From assembly GCA_036898135.1 (NCBI GenBank), contig CM072511.1:29129182-29193181 (forward strand): a stretch of DNA of 64,000 nucleotides. The letters run 5' to 3'. This DNA comes from Oncomelania hupensis. Its lineage: Eukaryota; Mollusca; Gastropoda; Littorinimorpha; Pomatiopsidae. The notes below the pieces were generated by a model. The model saw only the letters and a program-made list of their open reading frames with translations, did not search any database and was not told where the DNA came from. A program made the position numbers and the translations under genes. Positions 12,615 through 23,849 of this stretch are shown in pieces (position 1 is the stretch's first letter; each line of letters starts with the position of its first letter).

Positions 12615-13070
12615 ACTATTTTCTTCGCTAGACCAGTCACCTATCTTTTTTTCTTATAAACTCTTCTGGGACAAAACTCCTACTTTGTGTGTGAGGTCTG
12701 TTAAATCAGCTTGGGAATATTGGACGCTTTCTGCCAAATGGTCATTGGGGCTTCCTATGATGTCATTATTTGTCTACATAGGCATTTTATATGTATGTGT
12801 TTTGTTTTGTTCATATTTTATAATGATGTTTGTATTCTATTTTGTTTGATAAATTAGAGTATAGCCTCAGTGTCCCCTGTGTGGGATGCCTTTATTGTAA
12901 AGTGACCCACTGGTGGAGTGCCTCCAGTGTTACCACTAGGGTTATTTGGCAGATCTTTTATGCGGATCAGGGGTGAATCCTCTTTCAGCCAAGTTGTAGT
13001 CTTGATTTTGTGGTCCTGATTCAGCTCTTTGCAGACCGCGGGACCCTGTAAGCAATGAATAACTAACTAA
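12615..13070 (+). mobile_element. 600-bp retroposon, copy 4 (5' truncated, second tail type)
   Basis: Begins inside the family consensus at 'CTTCGCTAGACCAGTCACC'. It ends with the alternative 3' module ('CTTGATTTTGTGGTCCTGA ... GGACCCTGTAAGCAATGAATAACTAACTAA'), which differs from the (ATGTA)n-tailed copies. The absence of the first ~130 bases fits incomplete reverse transcription. Confidence 0.78.
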
Positions 13071-13170
13071 CCTCTTTCAGTCAAGTTGTGGTCTTGATTT
13101 TGTGGTCCTGATTCAGCTCTCTGCATTCTGCTGGACCCTGTAAGTAATGAATAACTAATTAACTAACTGC
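13071..13170 (+). repeat. tandem duplicate of the retroposon tail module
   Basis: The last ~100 bases of copy 4 ('CTCTTTCAGTCAAGTTGTGG' through 'AATGAATAACTAATTAACTAA') are repeated directly after it with a few substitutions. Confidence 0.8.
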
Positions 13171-14068
13171 CAGTGCTGTATTGGGTGTAAGCCTCAGTCA
13201 GCTCAGATGTGTGACTGCCTCATATCTCATTGTTGAGTGACTGTTGCGGCAATTAATAACTGCCGGCACGTGTTTGTGTACATGTCCCACTGGAACTGCA
13301 TCAAACACTTTACAGGGTGCTTTTTGTGTTTCATAATTTTGTGTTATCTCTTTTAAATGTTAATATTGTATTATGATGCATGCATTTGATATTTTATAAA
13401 TAACTTGCTTAATGTGCGTGACTCTGAAAATGATAATATGGGATGACAATGTCTGTGATCATACAATGACATATCAATGAAATCGAAACAACAAAGTGAA
13501 AACTTGTGCAATAAAAGCATTTCTTGCAGATACTCAGTATTTCCACTGCTAACTTGGGTTTTATTTGCTGAAGCTTGAAAATTATATTATTTTTAACTTT
13601 CTGAAACTTCAGCTAAATTTTGAAGTTCAACGATAGTGTATCTAGTTTTAATTCATGCAAAATCTTTAGTGGATGTTTTAATGTATTCACTATCACTGTC
13701 TGTGCCAAAGATTTAAGGTTCCAAAATGTGTTGGGCAGCTTACTAAGAAAAAAGATGTATTTAACATCAACAGTAGGTAAATGTTGTAACGTTTTTCTTG
13801 TTATGTAACAATTCCATTTCAGGATATACTGTTTCACATGTTATTCTGTGTTTAGTATGTTTATGCATGAGCAAGGACTACAATCATTGAAAATAAATAA
13901 ACAATAAATAAAAGTATTGATCTCTGCAAATTTTCCGTGTATTTGCAAAACTTTCTTTTTAATTAATTCATGAATTATATTATACCTGTTTTATTGTATA
14001 TTTACTGCTGAACTCTTTTAAAAGTATATATAATTGTACATTCACACATCACAATACCGGAAGTTCCA
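13171..14068. other. AT-rich intergenic stretch
   Basis: No supported exon. It contains several AATAAA motifs (13890-13912) and low-complexity AT. No repeat boundary is visible. Confidence 0.4.
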
Positions 14069-14081
14069 TCTATTCAAAGAC

Positions 14082-14787
14082 CCCTTGGGGTCATGAGCAA
14101 TCTTGTCATTGTAGATTGTTCTAACCTATAAAGGGAACAGTGAAAGCCCCAGTTGAAAACCTGTCTTGCCTTTGTAGGCATGACTAATTCACTGCGGCAA
14201 CAGTTCCCCCCGTTGGAGTGCCGGGGGTTTCAGTATAAATAGTATCCCCACTTTCTGGAAATTTAGTGCTTTAAATTCCCACTGTCGCTGTCTTCATCAT
14301 TTGCTCTTTCCCATTCCTGCTCTGTCCTATCACTCTGCTATACTTTCTTCTTCTTCGCTAGATCAATGACCTACCTTTTTTCTTGAAAACTCTTCCTGGA
14401 CAAGACTCCTTGTTTGTGTATGAGGTCTGTTGGATCAGCTTGGGAGTGTTGGACGCTTTCTGCCGGGTGGTCACTAGGGCTTCCTATGATTGTATTATTT
14501 CGCACTATAGGCATTTTATATGTTTGCGTTTTGTTGATGATTTATAATGATGGTTGTATTCTATTTTGTTTTTGTAACCGGGGTGTTCGCGTAGTTGAGG
14601 TCAACCCTCAGCCGTCCCCCGCGTGGGATGTCTTTATTGTAAAGTGACTGGCCGGTGGAGGGCATTCAATTTTCCCACTAGGGTTGTTTCGGCAGATCTT
14701 TTATGCGGATCGGGGGTTGTCCGGTCCTGATTTGGCTCGGAAGAGTCCGCTGGACCTAAAGCAACAATAAATCAATCAATCAATCAA
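14082..14787 (+). mobile_element. 600-bp retroposon, copy 5 (long form, (AATC)n tail)
   Basis: A long form of 706 bases with an extra ~125 bases at the 5' end ('CCTTGGGGTCATGAGCAATC' onward) before the common start, and a tail of (AATC)n. It is flanked by a 13-bp duplication (TCTATTCAAAGAC at 14069-14081 and 14788-14800). The copy at 32786 has the same extension and the same tail, so this is a real subfamily. Confidence 0.9.
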
Positions 14788-14945
14788 TCTATTCAAAGAC
14801 TTTTCTTTCAGCAAAAGTACAACAGTCAATAGAGGACATGGGTAATAATTGAGAGATAAACCTCACTGGTCTGTCATCTGTAATCCCCTGCCCCCGTTGG
14901 GGTGCCTGGGGTTTTAGTATAAATAGTATCCCCACTTTCTGGAAA

Positions 14946-15127
14946 ATGTGTGTGTTACTCATTTATTGTCTATTATTCACCTAAGTGATTTAGACATTGA
15001 AAATAAGAAAAAATAATAAAATAAGAAAACTAAGAAAACGAACATAGTACTGAACAAATGTAAAATAATTAACTATATCAAAAAGTCAACTTATTAACAA
15101 GAACAACTGAGAAAAAACAAATTAAAT

Positions 15128-15168
<41 letters not shown>

Positions 15169-15285
15169 CATACCTCTATGATTTAATTTACACATACTAT
15201 AGTAACTGGAAAAAAGAATTCTACATAAATCTTCCAACAGATAAATAAATAAAACATTTCGCAAGCTTTAAACATACTGAAAAAT
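14946..15285. mobile_element. 340-bp unclassified insertion with 12-bp target duplication
   Basis: Flanked by the direct repeat ACTTTCTGGAAA (14934-14945 and 15286-15297), which occurs once in uninterrupted retroposon copies. The insert is AT-rich, holds a (CT)n run at 15129-15167 and has no visible coding or inverted ends. The duplication length suggests a retroposed sequence, but the class is unknown. Confidence 0.75.
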
Positions 15286-15512
15286 ACTTTCTGGAAATTT
15301 AGTGCTTTAAATTCCCACTGTCGCTGTCTTTCTCATTCCTGCTCTGTTCTATCAATCTGCTATACTATCTTCTTCTTCGCTAGACCAGTCACCTACCTTT
15401 TTTCTTGAAAACTCTTCCGGGACAAGACTCCTTATTTGTGTTTGAGGTCTGTTAGATCAGCTTGGGAATATTGGACGCTTTCTGCCAGGTGGTCACTAGG
15501 GCTTCCTATGAT

Positions 15513-17580
15513 TCAATTCAATTCAATTCAACACATCTTTATTACCACAGGAATGGAAATATTGTACAAGTCTCATCACATTATGTTATATAATGGCTCC
15601 ACACATCAAGACAGTTATAATGAACAATAATAAGACACAGACTAATATAAGAGGTTCAGAAAGCATAGAATCCGTACGCACATCATCCGTACATAAATTA
15701 ACTATGCATTAATTGAGCGAACGCCTCTTGCAGGTAAAAATATTACAGGTAAGAAATAGGACTAAAGAATAGGCACTATTATTTCAGTCATAAAAGCCTC
15801 GCGCAGTTACAACACACTCACGCACTACATTTGCCCACTCATAACTGCAGCCGTGCACTCATCCACACAGAACACATCATAAGCAACTATAACAACGAGA
15901 TAAAAAATACCAAACAGTCCTTGACAAATAAGGTAATACACTCACACTTACAAACACAATAATTATCAATGGACATGTGGGTAATAGAATAAAATAAAAC
16001 ATACAAGTTTGATTATAAAAGCAATTAATCAGATAAAAATAAATGATGGGGTTATTAATTTGAGGGTGGTGAGGTGTCCTGAGCAGAGCCATCAGCGTTT
16101 GTTGGTTGAATTGAAAAGGGTAATTGCAGTAGGGATGAAAGTGGAACTAAAGCGAACTGTTTGGCATTGCATTGTCCTGAGTCGAACCCCGGACGGAAGA
16201 CACTGGAAGAGGGGGCACAGGGGGTGGGTGGGGTCTTTAATGATGCACATGGCCTTGCTCAGGGCCCTTGTTTGGAACAAATCGCAGAGACGGGGGAGAT
16301 TTCTGCCTACAATCTTGCTACATGTTCTGGAGATACTGTTAAGAGAATTTTGGTTTTTGAGATTAAGAGACTGATAGAAACAGATGAATGAGAATGTTAA
16401 CACAGACTCAATGAAAGCAGTATAGCACTGCTGCAAAATTCTTTGCGACACCATCAGTGAACGCAGTTTGTACAACATATACATCCTCTGTCTGCACTTC
16501 TTGAACACTGCCTCAGCGTTAGCTGTGAACTTTAACTTATTGTCAATGAGAATGCCAAGATATCTATAGGTGTCTACTCTTTCTACCTCTTCTCCCTTTA
16601 ACAAGAGTGCCGGCAAATCTGTCCCATTCCGCCTAAAGTCCACAACCATTTCTTTAGTTTTTTTGACATTCAGTTCAAGATGGTTCCTATCACACCAGTT
16701 GACAAAAGAGTTGACACTTTGCTCGTAACATGTCACAGAGTCTGAAAGGTCGACAACAGCAGCATCATCAGAAAATTTGATAATATGTGTGTCATCTCTG
16801 GAAATTTGGCAGTTGTTTGTGTAAAGGGTAAAGACAAAGGGGGCTATCACAGTACCCTGTGGCGCACCCGTGTTGATGACCTTGACAGAGGAGATACAGT
16901 GGGATGCTGCTGCTGCTGCTGCTGATGATGATGATGACGATGATGAGGATGATGATGTAGCTGCAACTGCTGCAGATGATAATAGTGATGACGTCGGTGA
17001 TGACGAAGACGATGATGGTAATGAAAGTGGCGGAGGGGGGGCTTTAATGCACACTGTCTGTGTTCGGTTAGTGAGGAAGTCTGTGACCCAAAGGGTAAGA
17101 AAAGGGTTGATGTTCATGGTTTGAAGTTTTTGAGCAAGAATATGGGGTTGGATGGTGTTAAAAGCCGATGAAAAATCAGCATAGAGAATGCGGACGTACG
17201 CGCAGCCGTCTTCCAGGTGGGAGTGTGCACGGTGTAACAGAGTTATCACAGCATCCTCAACACCCCTGTTCTGCCTATAGGCGAACTGCAAGGGGTCGAG
17301 GGATGGCTGTGCTTCCACCTTCAGTTTAGACAGTACAAGTCTCTCAAAGCACTTCATCAAGACAGAAGTAAGGGCTATGGGCCTATAATCGTTCAGGGTA
17401 GAGGGGCTGGGCCTTTTTGGAACGGGACAGATCGTTGCCTCTTTCCACGATTGCGGTACCACATGAGTTTGTAGTGACTGATTAAAAATATCGCAGAACA
17501 CTGGGGCGAGTTCGTCGCCGCAGGCCTTGACAAGTCTACCATCAATGCCATCAGGCCCGGAGGCTTTCCTTGGGTTGACT
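15513..17580 (-). mobile_element. CR1/L2-like LINE, 5' truncated, (AATTG)n tail
   Basis: About 2.07 kb inserted in the 600-bp retroposon. The TATGAT target duplication is at 15507-15512 and 17581-17586. The 3' end, on the minus strand, is a short (AATTG)n run at 15513-15530, followed in plus coordinates by ~560 bases of 3' UTR. The 5' end is truncated inside the reverse-transcriptase region. Confidence 0.88.
16092..17501 (-). CDS. LINE reverse transcriptase (CR1/L2-like), with low-complexity insert
   Basis: An open frame of 469 residues with no stop; the first Met is only the first in a 5'-truncated copy. It has reverse-transcriptase blocks in order: N-D-Y-R-P-I-A-L-T-S, F-A-Y-R-Q-N-R-G, L-Y-A-D-F-S-S-A-F-N-T-I, G-A-P-Q-G-T-V, F-S-D-D-A-A (catalytic Asp pair, with Ser where Ala is usual) and Y-L-G-I-L-I-D. 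An in-frame Ser/Ala/Pro-rich run of about 45 residues (DNA 16895-17060, GAT/GCT-type repeats) lies just before G-A-P-Q-G. The endonuclease domain is absent. The intact frame implies a fairly recent insertion. Confidence 0.88.
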   Translation of the reverse strand: MFCDIFNQSLQTHVVPQSWKEATICPVPKRPSPSTLNDYRPIALTSVLMKCFERLVLSKLKVEAQPSLDPLQFAYRQNRGVEDAVITLLHRAHSHLEDGCAYVRILYADFSSAFNTIQPHILAQKLQTMNINPFLTLWVTDFLTNRTQTVCIKAPPPPLSLPSSSSSSPTSSLLSSAAVAATSSSSSSSSSSSAAAAAASHCISSVKVINTGAPQGTVIAPFVFTLYTNNCQISRDDTHIIKFSDDAAVVDLSDSVTCYEQSVNSFVNWCDRNHLELNVKKTKEMVVDFRRNGTDLPALLLKGEEVERVDTYRYLGILIDNKLKFTANAEAVFKKCRQRMYMLYKLRSLMVSQRILQQCYTAFIESVLTFSFICFYQSLNLKNQNSLNSISRTCSKIVGRNLPRLCDLFQTRALSKAMCIIKDPTHPLCPLFQCLPSGVRLRTMQCQTVRFSSTFIPTAITLFNSTNKR

Positions 17581-17880
17581 TATGATGTTATTATTTAGCA
17601 ATGTAGACATTTTATAAGTATGTGTTTTGTTGATAATTTATAATGATGTTTATATTCTATTTTGTTTTTGTAAACGGGGGTTCGATAAATTAGAGTACAG
17701 CCTCAGCGTCCCCTGCGTGGGATGTCTTTATTGTAAAGTGACTGGCTGGTGGAGAGCTTTCAGTTTTACCCCTATGGTTGTTTCAGCATATCTTTATGTG
17801 GATCAGGGGTTGTCCAGTCCTGATTTGGCTCGGAGGAGTCCGCTGGACCTAAAGCAACAATCATGCAATGTAATGTAATC

Positions 17881-18703
17881 GCCATTTTGCATACTTCTAG
17901 ACAGGACCTGTATACAAAGAAATCAGATTCATATTACATATATATTTAAATTACTACTGATTACTATTGTGTTGAAGCTGTATCCTTTTTTCATTTCCCC
18001 ATTTTAGTAGTATTGTGCAGAGATTTAATTGTACTGCATAAATATTCAATTATTCATCATTTCATGTTGAAGTTGATTTTAATTGGTTTTTCCCCCCTGC
18101 TGAATGTTTCTACTGAATATGCATCAACAAATGATTTTGTGTACAAAATTTTCCTGGTTATTTGTTCGATTTTTTCATCTAGATGTTGCCAAATGAATTT
18201 ATTCCTGGATTTTGTATTGAGGTTATCACAGAAGGTAATGTTTTTTATATCCGCTTTACATTTGTGTTAAGTATCTATTACAGTGGTGTTTTCAATCATT
18301 TTGCAGTGGCTAAATGTATAAAATGATTGGTTCTTACTTTAATTTTAAAAAATAAATAAATAAAATAACAAAATGGCTAGAGTGAATTTTTTTATATGTC
18401 ATATTTGTAAACATAAATTTGTTAAATGAATCAAAACAAATAAAATAATTGAAAATAGTAGGCAATACCAAAAATAAACCAAAACAAATGATAAAAATGA
18501 AATGTAGTTTGTGAAATAAACTTTATTGAACAAACAGTGCAATTGTAATAATAATCACATGCATAGATGGAAAATTGCAATATAAAATTATTAGTCCGCC
18601 CTGTGAGGTTTTCTTCCTCCCGGGTAGCCAATGGATTACATTATTGACTTTAAATATTTAACTTCTGAAATTTCAATAGAAAGTAAAATTAAATTTCCCG
18701 CGA
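17881..18703. other. AT-rich stretch, no feature recognised
   Basis: Low-complexity AT sequence with no supported exon, RNA gene or repeat boundary. Confidence 0.4.
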
Positions 18704-18880
18704 GTTACACCACAGGCTCTGAAGTCTCTTTTTTCATTTTTGTAAATGGCCTATGAGTTTACAAAGACGAAAGAACGGGCTCTGAAGTCTCTTCTTTCTT
18801 CTTTGTAAACTTGAAGAACATACTATAGGCCCACGAGTTTACCAAGACGAAAGAAAATACTTCAGAACCTGTGGTTACAC
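18704..18880. mobile_element. 177-bp MITE-like element with ~22-bp inverted ends
   Basis: The left end reads GTTACACCACAGGCTCTGAA. The complement of the right end (18859-18880) reads GTGTAACCACAGGTTCTGAA, an imperfect inverted match. 'GGCTCTGAAGTCTCTT' is repeated inside, and 'GAGTTTAC.AAGACGAAAGAA' occurs twice. It has no coding capacity. The target duplication is unclear. Confidence 0.6.
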
Positions 18881-18924
18881 TTCCACCCATCCAGATGTTT
18901 ACACATAGACAAATGAACTTTTTT

Positions 18925-20970
18925 TCCTATCCTATCCCTATTCTATCCCGTAACTCAAAGGTCGTTGGGGCACCACAGATAATTGTTTACCGGTGAACTC
19001 CATCTTTCTCTGTTCTCAGCAACCCTCATGGCTTCGTTCAGTGTCAAACCAGTCCATTCTCGAATGATGTTCTCCCACCTTTTTTTTCTGTCTCCCTCTT
19101 CTTCTGCCTCCTTGTACCGTGCCTTGCAGGATGGTTTTTGCAAGGCCTGATGATCTGGTGACGTGACCATACCATCAGAGTTTCTGTTTCTTCACCACTG
19201 TGGGAATGTCATCGTGTTGACCAGTGGCTTGTGTGATGGTCTGTCGGACTTCGTTGTTGGTGATGTGCTGGGTATAGGAAATGCCTAGAAGTCTTCTGTA
19301 GCACCTCATGTTGAGCTCCAAGCTTTGTATTCTTATTGTAGATCTGTGGTGAGGGTCCATGTTTCGCAAGCGTATAGGAATAAGGAGATGACAAGGGAGT
19401 GCAGCAGCCTTACCTTGGAATGTAGACTGATGGTCCTGTATTTTCAAATGGTCTTCAACCTTGTCAGGGCAGCAATTGTTTGTGCCATCCTGGAGAGGAC
19501 TTCGGGTCGGGACCCATTGTCTGATACAATGGCTGATTGGCTCCCAAATATTTGAAGCTATGCACTGTGTTGAGGGATTGGCCCTTGGACTTTGATGTCC
19601 ATGTTTATACCTTTGGTGTTGTTGGTCATCATTTTGGTCTTCTCTGCACTTATTATGGAGGTGGTGTCAAGCCTCTGTACAAGCTGTTCAAGTTCATATG
19701 TTCCTCTCTAGCCAATACATCAATGTCATCCGCAAAACGGAGGTTGGAGATAGCTCTACCCCCTATTCTGACTATGCCTTTGTGATCTGCAAGGGCATCT
19801 GACATAATGAGCTCTAGGAAGATGTTGAAGAGTGTTGGAGAGAGTAGGCGTCCTTGACACATACCGATTGTTGTTCTGAACCAGTTTCCGATGGCGCTGT
19901 TATGGGGGACTGCACTTGTAGCCTTAATTGTCAAACAGGTTTTTGATAACTTCGATAATTTTAGGGCTTATGTTGTACACTCTCATGGTTGCCCACAGAG
20001 CTGCATGCCAGACTCATTCAAAGGCTTTCTTGAAGTCTACGAACACATGATATAGATGTTGTTGGTGCTGTAGGTATTTCTCGCAAATTTTTCCGAGGTT
20101 GAAAATCTGTTCAGTGGTACTTCGCCCTGCCCTGAATCCTGCTTGTTCTTCAGCTATGATTTGTTCAGCTTGGGGTTTCAACCTGTTGAATATTATTTTC
20201 AAGAGGACCTTGCTGGGACCCTCCGTGTTGCTGCCGGGGGTTTCTGTATAGTATCCCCACTTTCTGAAATTTAGTTCTTTAAATTCCCACTGTCACTGTC
20301 TTTCTTATTTGTTCTTTCTCATTCCTACTCTGTACTATCAATCTACTATATACTATCTTCTTCTTCGCTAGACCAGTCACCTACCTTTTTTTTCTTGAAA
20401 ACTCTTCCAGGACGAAACTAGCTTCTCATTTGTGTGTGAGGTCTGTTGGATCAGCTTGGGAATATTGGACGCTTTCTGCCAAATGGTCACTAGGGCTTCC
20501 TGTGATGTTATTATTTTGCAATGTAGGCATTTTATATATGTGTTTTGTTGATATTTTATATTGATTGTTTTTGTAAAGGGTTTAATAAATTAGAGTATAC
20601 TCAGTGACTGTATAGCCTCAGCGTCCACTGCGTGGGATGCTTTTATTGTACAGTGACCGGTTGGTGGAGTGCCTTTAGTGTTACCACTGGGGTTGTTTCA
20701 GCAGATCTTTTATGCCCATCAGGGGCGAGTCCTCTTTCAGCCAAGTTGTGGTCTTGATTTTGTGGTCCTGATTCGGCTCTTTGCAGTACACTGGACCCTG
20801 TGACAGTGTAAGCAATGAATAACTTACTAATCTTGCTGGGATGAATGATGAGACTTATGGTGCGGTAATTTTCACACTCCTAAAGGTTACCCCTATTTGA
20901 GAAGAGTGATGGCAAGCGACTGGGTCCATGTGTAGGCCACTCCCCACTCTGCCAGATGTTGCTACAGATA
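18925..20970 (-). mobile_element. RTE-like LINE, 5' truncated and degenerate
   Basis: The minus-strand copy starts at its 3' tail of CCTAT repeats (18927-18950), runs through reverse-transcriptase and C-terminal segments, and ends 5'-truncated near 20970. Recognisable pieces include F-R-A-G-R-S-T-T-E-Q-I-F-N (20100-20160), R-F-A-D-D-I-D (about 19725-19745) and the R-R-L-L-G-I-S-Y-T-Q-H block (19260-19300). Frameshifts and stops interrupt it. It is split at 20219-20831 by a 600-bp retroposon. 'TGAACTTTT' near both ends may be its target duplication. Confidence 0.88.
20219..20831 (+). mobile_element. 600-bp retroposon, copy 7, inserted in a LINE
   Basis: A 613-base full unit from 'CCCTCCGTGTTGCTGCCGGG' to 'AAGCAATGAATAACTTACTAA' (second tail type). 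It is flanked by the 10-bp duplication CTTGCTGGGA (20209-20218 and 20832-20841). The surrounding LINE sequence resumes exactly after the second repeat, so both ends are certain. Confidence 0.92.
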
Positions 20971-21732
20971 AAATGTATGTGAACTTTTCTTACAAAAGAG
21001 TTATCGCCAAAGTATCTTAAATATATAAAAATTGTTTAAAAAATAAAATAAGAAGAAAAGAAAATAAATATATTTTAAAATAAGTATAATATGTGCCTGG
21101 AGCAAAGATATCTCGAAGAGAGATGAGGGGTGGTGGAGGACTGTCTTCTTTCTCTTCTTAAAGGTTAGCTAATTTTTTTTTCTTTCGTTCCTCTACTTCA
21201 GCAGTGTGAGTAACCTCCCCTAGCCGGAAATAGAGGCAAGCGAAATTCAAATCTTTATTCAGCAAGAGGTATCCTACCTGTGATAAGGTTGGAGTGGTGC
21301 ACTGTTACAATTTACAAGTTTCAACAGTACAAGTACTACAAGCTACAAAATACGGTATTTGGAAATATTGTTATTGAACTTGAGGACAATATCCAGATAA
21401 AGCCCCCTATACAATATTAGTTACATATTTCCGACGGAAAGGAGGTTTATTGTCAAATTTTTATTGTCTGCAATGCATTCGTTGTGTTAATAGAATGTAA
21501 AAAACTGAAAAAAAGAAAAAAAGCCAAATGATTTTGGAGCTGTTACAATGATGAGGGGACTATATCTGGATATTGCCTTCAGTCAGTCCGCAGCTGCTGA
21601 AGTATCTTCTTGCTTTCACTACTTTAGTCTTTACCTATTCCCAGAAGTGCGTACGATGCGGGCTGAGAGTCAGGTGAGAAACTGACAAATGACAGCGACG
21701 TTGACAAAAGACAATGAACTAAAAATGAAATG

Positions 21733-21882
21733 CATACCTGTCAAGCTCTTGTGGACTCTTACCATAAGATTTTGCTTCCCATACCATAAGTTTGAACAAA
21801 ATACCACAAGAAATGTGTGAAAATGCATAAATTGTCACATTCACGAACCTTATCGATATCTCTATCTATCTATCATTCTATG

Positions 21883-21956
<74 letters not shown>

Positions 21957-22092
21957 AGATATATGTAACACACACACACATACAATTTTTAAAAAACAGT
22001 AAGATCTTCACCTTATGCCATAAGACTTGAAAACCACCAAAATTCAGTAAGAATTATAATTAATGTCAAAAGCATAAGACTTGACAGGTATG
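21733..22092. mobile_element. 360-bp MITE with inverted ends
   Basis: The termini CATACCTGTCAAG at the left and the complement at the right (22080-22092) are flanked by the duplicated 6-mer GAAATG (21727-21732 and 22093-22098). The interior is non-coding, with a (TATC)n microsatellite at 21862-21957. Superfamily unassigned. Confidence 0.8.
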
Positions 22093-22117
22093 GAAATGTA
22101 TACAAGTGTATTCCTGG

Positions 22118-23410
22118 AATGCTGGATCTGGATCTGGATACTGCCGATGATGTTGTAATTGTTGGCAGAAAACACCACAGGAGCCATAGATGGCTATTAA
22201 CGGCTTAAAAAGCAAAAAGGGCTCCTCTTGTGGAAGCCTGATGATATGTATATGTACAATTAAAAGTTTAAAATCACTGTTCTATTATGTTGACTCTATA
22301 AGATCTTGTCAGCATCCCTGTACCTCCTGATTGCAGAGGAGGAGCTAGGTGAGGACAGGTTGATGATGTCATCGGGAAGGCTATTCCATTCCACTACTGT
22401 TTTTACGAAGAAGGAGTTTCTGTAGAGATCTGATGATGAGGGTGGTAAAATAAAGCATGTGTTGTTGTTGTTTATCTGCCTCTCTATGATGTTCTGTGTG
22501 TCATATCCTTTAAAGGTGGTGGGGCGGATTTTCCGTTTGTTCTTGGCAGCAGTAAGGAAGGTGTTGGGAGGGAGAGCAGGAACTAGTCCTCTGGTTATCT
22601 TGTAGAGCATGGTCAGCCTGAGTTGTTGGCGACGCTTTGCAAGTAGTGGGAGGTGGAGCTCGTGAAGCATCCTGCCAATGCATCCTGGGACCCGGGATCT
22701 GTAGTCTCTCATAATGAACCGTGCAGCCTGGCGTTGGATGCGTTCCAGCTTGTCGATGTCTTGTTGGAGGTAACTTGGTAAGGATCCCACACCACTGCGG
22801 CATACTCGATAGTGGATCTAACAAGTGCGATGTAGGCTAGGCGTCGGCACTCTTGTGGACAGTTCCGGAGATTTCGGCGTAGGAAGCCCAGTGTGGATCC
22901 AGCTTTCTTGCAGGCTTGTGATGTGGTTAGCCCATTTCAGGTCCGCAGAAATTTGGACGCCTAGGTAGGGGGTAGTATCAGTCTGTTGGAGTATAGTGTT
23001 TCCAAGGCTGTAGAAGTGTTGTGACTTGTGTCTGGTGGAGAGAACGTAGAATCGCATTCCCCATTGCTCGGCCCATCTCTCTAGGTCTTTGAGGTCTGAT
23101 TGGAGTGTGATGTGAACCTGGAAGGAGCGGATCTCTCTGTAGAGTAGGCAATCGTCTGCGAAGAGTCGCACTGTTGATTTTACTGTGTCCGGCAGGTCGT
23201 TGATTTGGCAGAGGAAGAGTAAAGGACCCATCACTGTGCCTTGGGGGACTCCAGATTTGACAGCTACTTCCTCTGATGCCTCTCCATCCAGGTCCACTCT
23301 CATCTGGCGCTTGTTCCTGGGTTCGTGTTTTTTGCGGATAATGAAACTGCAAGGTAGAGTGACCATGTTTTTGCGGATTCTGAAAGTTTGTGGTAGGTTG
23401 CGGTCAAGGT
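22118..23410 (-). mobile_element. Jockey/CR1-group LINE, 5' truncated, degenerate
   Basis: Reverse-transcriptase pieces on the minus strand: G-V-P-Q-G-T-V-M-G-P-L-L-F and F-A-D-D-C-L-L-Y-R (about 23150-23270), then D-L-E-R-W-A-E-Q-W-G-M. After a frameshift comes the C-terminal domain (L-E-R-I-Q-R-Q-A-A-R-F, then V-E-W-N-S-L-P), open over 22296-22790. A 3' UTR follows, ending in 'ATCCAGATCCAG'-type repeats at 22120-22140. Truncation near 23410 removes the endonuclease. Confidence 0.83.
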
Positions 23411-23849
23411 TTCAGTTTGTCGGGTGTATGGGGTACGAGGGAAGGGTTGATTCCTTTTTTTCTATATCAATATGATCATCCAAGTTTCAGTAACATAAAG
23501 ACTTTCTTACAACACTGCACATGGATGTAATAAAATGTCTTTTTACTTCTAATATTAGTATTAGTAGCTCATAATTTGTATCTTGAGTCCCACTTGACAC
23601 TAAGTCCCACGTGAAACAAAATATTTGTACCTGTCGCAAATATTTTGCAATTTTTTTAAAAACACAAAAATAGGAAACCCCTTTACAAATTCTGTTGGGA
23701 AGTATGAATATGTACCATTTAATTTATTTTTAGAAATTTTTTATACATAATTATGGAACCACGTGATGTAATAATTTTCAGAATCAAAGACAGTCTTTAT
23801 ACGATTATTTCTTTCTTTTTTTTAATTAGAGGATCATTTGTGTGTGCAG

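Larger units (their letters stand above)
14886..17880 (+). mobile_element. 600-bp retroposon, copy 6, split by two later insertions
   Basis: Family sequence occurs at 14886-14945, 15286-15512 and 17581-17880, in order and orientation, and ends in an (ATGTA)n-like tail. The gaps are a 340-bp insert (14946-15285) and a LINE (15513-17580), each with its own target duplication. A weak 7-bp duplication (TGTAATC, 14879-14885 and 17874-17880) may mark the ends of the retroposon itself. Confidence 0.85.

Noticed and set aside
12248..12849. Similar small proteins (W-T-L-S-A-R-W-S-L-G-L-P) in several places
   Set aside because: They recur only because the 600-bp retroposon recurs. Frames break differently in each copy, so I see no sign of coding selection.
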